Positions 1-5,377 of a DNA stretch of 7,109 nucleotides are shown in pieces. The notes beneath the pieces are model-generated. The model saw only the letters and a program-made list of their open reading frames with translations, had not been told where the DNA came from and searched no databases. The stretch is from Candidatus Colimorpha enterica. Lineage in GTDB: Bacteria; Bacillota; Clostridia; Oscillospirales; CAG-272. The translations under genes and the position numbers were made by a program. Positions within the stretch are counted from its first letter, which is position 1, and every line of letters begins with the position of its first letter. The stretch spans positions 1-7,109 of the forward strand of contig FR891116.1 of assembly GCA_000433515.1 (NCBI GenBank), read 5' to 3'.

Positions 1-2
1 CC

Positions 3-1631
3 GCATCGCTCTCTCCCGCGCTCGGGATCGCAGGGGTGATCGCCGGAACTCTGCGCCACACCGGAACGGTGCTTCCGATGCTTGCCTTCTGCGGATGCGG
101 GACGGCATTTTCGCTTGTGGCGCAGGGATTTGAGGCGCTCGGAAGCACGATCCCGCAGCTTCTCTGGGGCGCGGCGTTATTCGCACCGGCGGCAAAGCTC
201 GGGCTTGTGCCGAAGATATATCCGCTGATCGCGCTGAACGGTACCGGAATATCATCGGGCTCCATGCTCGGAAAAGCGATTGCCGAGGGAAGGCGCGGTG
301 TGGGCGACAGGGAGCGGCTCTGTGCTCTGTCGGATGCTTTTTCGTCGCTGTCGTCGGTTTTTTACACGATGTCGAACCGGATATCGACACCGGGGGTGTA
401 TGAGGTCAGGACGCTGTGCGAGAAATCCTTCAAAAAATACTGCGGCAGATGCTCCCGCGCTCCGGTCTGCTGGGGACGGGAATATGACCGCACCGCCGAT
501 ATCATGAACAAGCTGGCAAACGCCGTTGCGAAACACGGCTGTGCCGACTCTGAGTACATTCCGGACGACTTTTTCAGGCGCTGTCCGAACGCGATCGCGG
601 CAATGTCGGAGCTGAACCTCTCTCATGCCCGTATGCTTGAGGCGGCGGCGCGGGAGAACAAGACGGAGGTCTTTGCGCTCGATTACGAGGCGATGGCTCA
701 GCTGCTGGAAAACGCCGCGTCGGAATCGTCGGAGGAATACGAGTGCGACCGCGCGCTTACGGCAAAGCTCAGAAACACCGCGCGGGACATCGGGCTGTAC
801 TCCGTCGGCGCCGGAGTTTACGGGAAGCGGAGAAAAACCGTCGTTGCCGGCGGGGTGGACATCTCGGAAAGCACGCTTTCGTCGGCTCAGATAAGGTCGG
901 CACTTGAGGAATCGCTCGGGATGAAGCTGACCCCGCCGGAATTCACAGCCGACGACGGTTATGTGACAATGACCTGCCGGAGCGCGCGGACGGTTTGCGT
1001 CGAAACCGCCTCGTCGTCGCTGAAAAAGGAGTCGGAGGAGATGAACGGCGACAGTGCCGTTTGCTTCACCAATCGCGAGGACAGGTTCTATTCGCTGATA
1101 AGCGACGGCATGGGAAGCGGCAGAGAGGCAGCTATGACTTCGCGCGTGACCTGCTCGTTCCTTGAGAAAATGCTGTCCTCCGGCAACCGGAAAAGCATTG
1201 TTCTGAAGATGCTGAACAATTTCATAAGGAACAAGAACCTTGAGTGCTTTGCGACGGTTGACTTACTTGAGATCGACCTGCTTTCCGGCGAGGCGGGATT
1301 TGTAAAGAGCGGAGCGGCGGCGTCCTACGTCATCCGCGGCGGAAAGCTGTTCAAGATAGCCTCCGATTCCCTTCCCATCGGGATAACACGGGAGATAACC
1401 GCGGAGGACATACGCTTTACCCTCCTCCCCGGCGACCTTGTCGTGATGATAAGCGACGGCGTGTCACAGAGCTTTGAGGACGGGGTGTGGCTTGCCGGGA
1501 TGCTCTCGGAGCTTGACGGGGATTCTCCGCTTGATGCCGTGACGGCAAAGATCCTCGACGCCGCAAAGACAAACAACCGCCGTTCCGACGACATGACCGT
1601 CACCGCGGTAAGGATAGGCGCCGAAAAGTGA
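3..1631 (+). CDS. spoIIE: Stage II sporulation protein E, PP2C-type phosphatase (5' end missing)
   Basis: SpoIIE is the membrane-bound serine phosphatase that dephosphorylates SpoIIAA at the asymmetric septum and so releases sigma-F in the forespore. The frame is open to the left edge, so the GTG at 36 is probably an internal Val and the N-terminus lies outside; about 543 residues are visible, against roughly 800 in Bacillus SpoIIE. Numbering from codon 36, residues 1-60 are hydrophobic and form the end of the multi-helix membrane region. A central region follows with a Cys cluster (C128, C136, C139, C145, ending CW). The PP2C domain spans about 335-528, with metal-binding motifs NGD (D339), SDGMGSG (357-362, D357/G358), ISDG (D474) and SDDMTV (D518/D519). 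All expected acidic residues are present, so the enzyme looks active. The gene ends in TGA 8 bases before a terminator and appears to be transcriptionally separate from the downstream operon. Confidence 0.95.
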   Translation, partial: ASLSPALGIAGVIAGTLRHTGTVLPMLAFCGCGTAFSLVAQGFEALGSTIPQLLWGAALFAPAAKLGLVPKIYPLIALNGTGISSGSMLGKAIAEGRRGVGDRERLCALSDAFSSLSSVFYTMSNRISTPGVYEVRTLCEKSFKKYCGRCSRAPVCWGREYDRTADIMNKLANAVAKHGCADSEYIPDDFFRRCPNAIAAMSELNLSHARMLEAAARENKTEVFALDYEAMAQLLENAASESSEEYECDRALTAKLRNTARDIGLYSVGAGVYGKRRKTVVAGGVDISESTLSSAQIRSALEESLGMKLTPPEFTADDGYVTMTCRSARTVCVETASSSLKKESEEMNGDSAVCFTNREDRFYSLISDGMGSGREAAMTSRVTCSFLEKMLSSGNRKSIVLKMLNNFIRNKNLECFATVDLLEIDLLSGEAGFVKSGAAASYVIRGGKLFKIASDSLPIGITREITAEDIRFTLLPGDLVVMISDGVSQSFEDGVWLAGMLSELDGDSPLDAVTAKILDAAKTNNRRSDDMTVTAVRIGAEK

Positions 1632-1638
1632 AAAATAT

Positions 1639-1679
1639 GGGGCTGTAAAAACATCGGGTTTTCAACAGCCCCTTTTTTT
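1639..1679 (+). terminator. Intrinsic terminator of spoIIE
   Basis: The outer stem GGGGCTGT (1639-1646) pairs perfectly with ACAGCCCC (1665-1672). An inner AAAAC/GTTTT stem (1648-1652 with 1658-1662) closes a short loop, and seven T residues follow at 1673-1679. It lies just after the spoIIE stop codon, so it should end that transcript. The reverse strand has only a broken A/T tract next to the stem, so it is probably one-directional. Confidence 0.92.
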
Positions 1680-1739
1680 GCGGGTACCTTCAATGTGAAC
1701 GTTATCTGAAATTTTGCCGCCGCCCTCTGCGTTCAAGAT

Positions 1740-1768
1740 TTGTTTATATTTAAGTGTTACAATATATT
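1740..1768 (+). promoter_or_regulatory. Candidate sigma-A-type promoter of the ABC operon
   Basis: TTGTTT (1740-1745) and TATATT (1763-1768) are spaced by exactly 17 bases. The -10 matches the TATAAT consensus at five of six positions, while the -35 matches only its TTG half. The site lies in the only AT-rich stretch of the gap after the spoIIE terminator and would start transcription near 1775, giving a leader of about 150 bases. An overlapping alternative -10, TACAAT (1758-1763), has no well-spaced -35. This is inferred from pattern alone. Confidence 0.5.
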
Positions 1769-1772
1769 GTGA
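1757..1772 (+). promoter_or_regulatory. Palindrome over the -10, possible operator
   Basis: The 16-base TTACAATATATTGTGA has a perfect 12-base palindromic core, ACAATATATTGT (1759-1770), and one more matching pair at the ends with one mismatch between. It covers the candidate -10 box, where a dimeric repressor would block polymerase. A 12-base palindrome is expected about once or twice by chance in a window this size, and no regulator gene lies nearby, so only its position makes it notable. Confidence 0.25.
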
Positions 1773-1787
1773 ATCACTGTCATTATC

Positions 1788-1874
1788 GCGCCTTGCGCAG
1801 GTCTTCGCCTGCCGGGAACAGGTTCCTGCCGGCGACACATCCGACCGCGCTGTCTGCGGACGGCAGACCGGCGC
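1788..1874 (+). other. Structured 5' leader of the ABC operon (three stem-loops)
   Basis: Three hairpins follow one another in the leader. The first is small: GCGC (1788-1791) with GCGC (1795-1798). The second spans about 1805-1835: TCGCC pairs with GGCGA at the base and CGGGAA pairs with TTCCTG at the top around a CAGG loop, with one bulge, one C/C mismatch and one G-T wobble. The third spans 1847-1874: GTCTGC (1852-1857) pairs with GCAGAC (1863-1868), extended by an outer GCGC/GCGC stem. An 8-base direct repeat CCTGCCGG (1808-1815 and 1825-1832) lies in the second hairpin. No hairpin is followed by a T-tract, so none is an attenuator-type terminator as written. I do not recognise a known riboswitch or T-box. 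The rest of the 1680-1925 gap shows only the promoter and the mini-ORF. Confidence 0.35.
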
Positions 1875-1899
1875 AATACCGTAAGAAAGGACGCTTCCG

Positions 1900-1929
1900 A
1901 TGATGCGGGAGCAACGGTTATCAAAATGA
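1900..1929 (+). CDS. Possible 9-codon leader peptide overlapping the ATPase start
   Basis: ATG at 1900, followed by a second ATG at 1903, opens a frame for MMREQRLSK that ends at TGA 1927-1929. Its stop overlaps the ATG of the ABC ATPase (1926) in an ATGA arrangement. A good Shine-Dalgarno stretch, AGAAAGGA (1884-1891), lies 8 bases before the first ATG, whereas the ATPase has only GGGAG (1907-1911) at a long 14-base spacing. Translation of the mini-ORF could therefore deliver ribosomes to the ATPase start. The peptide shows no attenuation-like run of one amino acid. A frame this short can arise by chance, and the coding claim is inference. Confidence 0.3.
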   Translation: MMREQRLSK

Positions 1930-2906
1930 TAAAAATCGAAAACCTCACAAAGCGATACGGAAACAAGTATGCGCTGAGCGGGATCAGCTTTGAGGTGAAC
2001 AAGGGGGAGATCGTCGGGTTTCTCGGACCGAACGGCGCGGGAAAATCCACGACCATGAATATCCTGACCGGATTTCTTTCCTTCACCGACGGAAAGGTGG
2101 AGATAAACGGCCTTGACATCCTCGACTACCCCGACGAGGCAAAGAAGAACATCGGATACCTGCCGGAGCAGCCTCCGCTCTACCTTGACATGACGGTCAG
2201 CGAGTACCTGAACTTCATTTATGACCTCAAGGGCTGCAAGCTCAACCGCAAAAAGCACATCGCCGAGATCATCGAGGTCGTCAGGCTGACCGACGTCAGG
2301 GGACGGCTCATCGGCAATCTCTCAAAGGGCTACCGCCAGAGGGTCGGGATAGGACAGGCTCTTGTCGGGAACCCGCAGGTCATAATCCTCGACGAGCCGA
2401 CGGTCGGTCTTGACCCGAGACAGGTCGTTGAGATACGCAACCTGATACGGACCCTCGGCCTTGACCACACCGTCATACTCAGCACCCACATACTCTCGGA
2501 GGTGCAGGCGGTCTGCGACCGGGTCATAATCATAAACAAGGGTAAGATCGTCGCCGACAGAAAGACGGAGGACATCGCCTCCGCAGTCAGCGGAAACCGC
2601 CGCATGAGCGTCAAGATCTGCGGTCCCGTAAAGGAAGTGACCTCCGCCCTGCGTTCTCTTCCCGGAGTGCTTTCCGCCGAATCGGTCGGAAACCTCGATG
2701 CCGACAGCACGTCTTATGTCGTCGAAAGCGAAAACGGCATCGACATAAGGAAGCCGCTCTTCTCGCTTCTTTCAAGAAACAACTGGCCGATGATAGGCTG
2801 CGAAACCGCCGGTGCCAACCTTGAGGAGGTCTTTATCTCCCTCACCGAGGCGACCCCGGAAACCGTCCGGCGCAAAAAGCGCGTGAACGTGAAGAACGCC
2901 GGCTGA
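1926..2906 (+). CDS. ABC transporter ATP-binding protein, GldA-like
   Basis: This 326-residue cytoplasmic ATPase powers an ABC-2-type exporter or remodelling complex with the permease encoded next. All nucleotide-binding motifs are intact and in order: Walker A GPNGAGKST (34-42), Q-loop Gln82, signature LSKGY (132-136), Walker B VIILDE (152-157) with catalytic Glu157, D-loop GLDP (161-164) and H-loop His188. The core ends near residue 215. A C-terminal extension of about 100 residues follows, with a final LEEVFISLT motif (299-307) that is typical of ABC-2 ATPases of this size. The ATG start gives the classic MIKIENLTKRYG opening; its own ribosome site is weak, and it overlaps a possible upstream mini-ORF. 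Position beside GldF-, GldG- and DUF4340-type genes points to the GldA-like group rather than a drug or antibiotic exporter, but the substrate cannot be read from sequence. Confidence 0.93.
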   Translation: MIKIENLTKRYGNKYALSGISFEVNKGEIVGFLGPNGAGKSTTMNILTGFLSFTDGKVEINGLDILDYPDEAKKNIGYLPEQPPLYLDMTVSEYLNFIYDLKGCKLNRKKHIAEIIEVVRLTDVRGRLIGNLSKGYRQRVGIGQALVGNPQVIILDEPTVGLDPRQVVEIRNLIRTLGLDHTVILSTHILSEVQAVCDRVIIINKGKIVADRKTEDIASAVSGNRRMSVKICGPVKEVTSALRSLPGVLSAESVGNLDADSTSYVVESENGIDIRKPLFSLLSRNNWPMIGCETAGANLEEVFISLTEATPETVRRKKRVNVKNAG

Positions 2907-3060
2907 ACCGTGAAACGGTCTGTCGGGTAATACTTTTCAATATCCTCCGGAAGAAAAAACAGCCGAAAGGCAGATATTCCGGTCGGCGGTCTGCTCCGCA
3001 AACCAGCCAAAATTCCGCAGAAAGGCAGCTTTCGTTTCAGCGAAAGCCGTGATTGTAAAA
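2907..3060 (+). other. Structured intergenic spacer inside the operon
   Basis: The gap between the ATPase and the permease is long for an operon whose other junctions are 34 and -4 bases. It holds several potential hairpins: ACCGT/ACGGT with a GAA loop (2907-2919); CCGGAA (2947-2952) with TTCCGG (2977-2982), enclosing a GCC-GAAA-GGC tetraloop hairpin (2962-2971); GCGG/CCGC (2986-2999); and GCTTTCG/CGAAAGC with a 6-base loop (3028-3047). The 9-mer GAAAGGCAG occurs at 2965-2973 and again at 3020-3028. None of the hairpins is followed by a T-tract, so transcription should continue. No clear promoter is visible. Function is unknown; it may tune stability or translation of the downstream part. Confidence 0.35.
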
Positions 3061-3795
3061 ATGTCAGCAATTTTCAAGCGCGACCTCAGATCGTATTTCA
3101 CGACACCGGTCGGTTATGTCTACATGGCGATATTCCTCGCGGTCAACGGCGGGGCGTTCTCCATGTTCACCATCCAGGAGGGCAGCGACAGCAAGGTCGC
3201 GTCGTACTTCACGACGATGATCTTCGCGCTCATCGTCCTGATCCCTCTTCTCACCATGAAAACCTTCAGCGAAGAGAAAAAGCTGAAGACCGAACAGCTC
3301 CTCATGACCTCTCCCGTCAGCCTCGGCGGCATGGTGCTCGGAAAATTCCTTGCGGCTTACACCGTATTTGCCGGGACGTTCGTTATAGGGTGCCTGAACT
3401 TCACCGCGCTCTTCAAATACGGTCCCAAGAACTACGCCGGCACCGCAAGCGAGTACAACGGTGCCATCCTTCTCGGCTCAACGATCGCCGTACTGCTCAT
3501 CGGCGCGGCATTCGTTGCGATCGGCGTGTTCATCTCGTCGATGACCGAGAACCAGGTCATCTCGGCTATCGGAACAATGGCTGTAATGGGTCTGTTCCTT
3601 GTCATCGGGCTTCTCAACTCCTACATTCCCTTCGCTCCCGTGCGCACCGCACTGAGCTGGCTCTCGATATACAGCCGGTTTGCCAATTTCACATATGGAG
3701 TGTTCGATTTCAACGCCGTGCTGTACTATTTCTCGATATGCTTCGTTTTTCTGTTCCTTACGGTGCGGGTCTATGAAAAGCGCCGCTGGGCATGA
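3061..3795 (+). CDS. ABC-2 type permease, GldF-like
   Basis: This integral membrane protein of about 244 residues is the channel-forming partner of the upstream ATPase. Hydrophobicity suggests six helices; numbered from the upstream GTG (3049), they are near 20-42, 54-70, 101-121, 138-163, 169-190 and 222-241. The cytoplasmic segment TFSEEKKLKTEQLLMTSPV (72-90) is the conserved ABC-2 coupling motif after helix 2, and RDLRSYFTTPVGYVYMA is the usual GldF-type N-terminus. I chose ATG 3061 because it yields MSAIFKRDLRSYF, which matches the family's usual opening. GTG 3049 is in frame four codons earlier and cannot be excluded. Neither start has a well-spaced ribosome site: AAAGG (3021-3025) is too far upstream unless the hairpin at 3028-3047 brings it closer. 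Length and helix count are normal for the family. Confidence 0.9.
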   Translation: MSAIFKRDLRSYFTTPVGYVYMAIFLAVNGGAFSMFTIQEGSDSKVASYFTTMIFALIVLIPLLTMKTFSEEKKLKTEQLLMTSPVSLGGMVLGKFLAAYTVFAGTFVIGCLNFTALFKYGPKNYAGTASEYNGAILLGSTIAVLLIGAAFVAIGVFISSMTENQVISAIGTMAVMGLFLVIGLLNSYIPFAPVRTALSWLSIYSRFANFTYGVFDFNAVLYYFSICFVFLFLTVRVYEKRRWA

Positions 3796-3829
3796 CCGTC
3801 TGACTGTCTGAAAGGAATGGAACGATAAT

Positions 3830-5377
3830 ATGAACAACAATATTTATGCAGACAAGATAAAAAAGCACCGCAGGCTGAGGTTCGGCGCGCTTGCCGTCTC
3901 CCTCACGGTCGCGGTCGTGGCGCTTGTTATCGTGGTAAATGCCGTATTCTCGGCTCTGGCACAGAAGTTCATGCTCTATGCCGACATGACAAAGGAAAAG
4001 ATCTACGGCATAACCGAGCAGTCGAAGGATCTTCTTGACGACTACCGCGGGACAAAGGAATTCAGCATTTCCATAGTCTTCTGCCAGTATGCCGATCAGC
4101 TTGATTCCTCTTACGAGTCAAAGCTGGTACACAACCTTGCAAAGCAGTATGCCGAGGAATTCGATTTTGTAAAGGTCGAATACGTCGACATAATCAACCA
4201 TCCGGAGGCGGTCAACCGCTATCTTGCGACCTCCGTTTCCCAGCCCAAGACGACAAGCGTCTATATCGTCAAGCACGACCTGACAAAGCCCGACGAGGAC
4301 AAGCTCCAGTCAAGGATATACACACTCAGGTCATTCTACACCTTTGATTCCGACACAAACAAGGTCTTTGCCTTCAACGGCGAATACAAGATGACAGCCG
4401 GGATCCTTCAGCTTGCCGGCGACAGCCCGGTTGCCTACTTCGTGACCGGTCACGGCGAAAAAACCGAGAAGTCCGTCATGTGGACGCTCTTTGAGGACGC
4501 AGGTTTTGACGTGAAAAACATCGACCTTTCAAAGGAAAACCTCTCCGATGCGGCAAAGGTCGTCGTCATAAACGACCCGAAATACGACTTCATGGGCGCG
4601 GGCGGGACAGTCAACGAAATAAAGAAGCTGAGCGACTACCTCGGCAATTTCGGCGGACTTATGGTATTTATGGACCCCGAGACCGGAAAGCTTGAGGAGC
4701 TTGAGACCCTTCTTTCCGAGTGGGGCATCGAATTCCAGCGCTCCACCATACGCGACTTTTCAAATGCCCTTGACGTAAACGGCAGAGAGCTTGTCGGGGA
4801 GTATACAACGGAGGGCACCGGCGCGTCTCTTACAAAGAATCTGCGCGAGCTTGAATCCTCCCCCAAGGCGATATTCAAAAACGCAATGCCGATAAACTCC
4901 ACCTATTCACCGAACACCGACGGGACATACACCTCCACCTACGGCAGCAGCTCACGGATTTTCTCTCCTATCTTCACCACCTCGTCGAAAAAGACGGCGG
5001 AAGCCATTCCGACCGGAGATTCCGAGGGAAAAGGCGAAACGGGTATATACAACCTTATGACCGTCACCGTTGATTCCCGCTACATCAAGAACGAGCCGCA
5101 CTATTCCTACGTTCTTGCCGCCGGAACCGCATCGTTTGCCGATGATGCCTACATCGGAGGCAGAAGCTACGCCAACCGCGACATCATCTTCAACGCAATG
5201 AAGAATTTCGGAAGAAAAACCGTTCCGCTCGACCTTGACTTCAAGGTGTTCGAGGACGAGGGGCTTGATATCACAAAGGCGCAGGCTAACCGCCTCACCG
5301 TTCTTATCACCGTTGTTCCGTCCGTCATAGTGTTCGGTGTCGGTATCTACGTCTGGACAAGGAGACGCTACTTATGA
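3830..5377 (+). CDS. GldG-family ABC transporter auxiliary protein
   Basis: This 515-residue protein has a basic cytoplasmic N-terminus, one membrane helix at about 18-42, a large extracytoplasmic domain and a second helix near 488-508 followed by the basic tail RRRYL. The family hallmark YFVTGHGE is at 203-210. It is followed by the expected pattern of a VVVINDP strand (244-250) and a YLGNFGGLMVFMDPE segment (270-284). NRDIIFNAMKNFG (449-461) near the C-terminus matches the 'gN.d...N...' region of the family. GldG proteins pair with GldF-type permeases; no enzymatic activity is established for them, and the domain is related to the non-catalytic GIFT fold. A Ser/Thr/Tyr-rich low-complexity stretch at about 356-390 interrupts the domain. 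The start has AAAGGA (3811-3816) and a nearer GGAACG upstream. It follows the permease after 34 bases and overlaps the next gene by ATGA. Confidence 0.88.
   Translation: MNNNIYADKIKKHRRLRFGALAVSLTVAVVALVIVVNAVFSALAQKFMLYADMTKEKIYGITEQSKDLLDDYRGTKEFSISIVFCQYADQLDSSYESKLVHNLAKQYAEEFDFVKVEYVDIINHPEAVNRYLATSVSQPKTTSVYIVKHDLTKPDEDKLQSRIYTLRSFYTFDSDTNKVFAFNGEYKMTAGILQLAGDSPVAYFVTGHGEKTEKSVMWTLFEDAGFDVKNIDLSKENLSDAAKVVVINDPKYDFMGAGGTVNEIKKLSDYLGNFGGLMVFMDPETGKLEELETLLSEWGIEFQRSTIRDFSNALDVNGRELVGEYTTEGTGASLTKNLRELESSPKAIFKNAMPINSTYSPNTDGTYTSTYGSSSRIFSPIFTTSSKKTAEAIPTGDSEGKGETGIYNLMTVTVDSRYIKNEPHYSYVLAAGTASFADDAYIGGRSYANRDIIFNAMKNFGRKTVPLDLDFKVFEDEGLDITKAQANRLTVLITVVPSVIVFGVGIYVWTRRRYL

Noticed and set aside
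252..894. Several overlapping frames inside spoIIE on both strands
   Set aside because: Their products are Arg-rich or compositionally odd, as expected for out-of-frame reading of a GC-rich gene, and spoIIE is clearly the coding frame.
1787..1874. Known riboswitch, T-box or other named RNA in the leader
   Set aside because: I could not find a T-box sequence, an antiterminator/terminator pair, or a core motif I recognise; only generic stem-loops are visible.
1662..2258. 198-codon open frame on the - strand over the gap and the start of the ATPase gene
   Set aside because: It reads through the spoIIE terminator and the antisense of the Walker A region. Its product resembles no family I know and it is best explained as a shadow of the ATPase codons.
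2907..2919. Hairpin ACCGT-GAA-ACGGT directly after the ATPase stop as a terminator
   Set aside because: The stem is only 5 bp and no T-tract follows, so it should not stop transcription.
2910..2930. Six-codon GTG frame (VKRSVG) in the ATPase-permease spacer
   Set aside because: It has no Shine-Dalgarno sequence, does not overlap the next gene and is short enough to be chance.
3817..3828. Three-codon ATG-GAA-CGA-TAA frame before the GldG-like gene
   Set aside because: Its ATG directly abuts the Shine-Dalgarno sequence with no spacing, so initiation there is unlikely; the sequence reads better as the ribosome site of the gene at 3830.
3390..3840. Frames of 120-128 codons overlapping the permease gene on both strands
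   Set aside because: The permease frame has coherent helices and family motifs; the alternatives give His- and Arg-rich products with no pattern.
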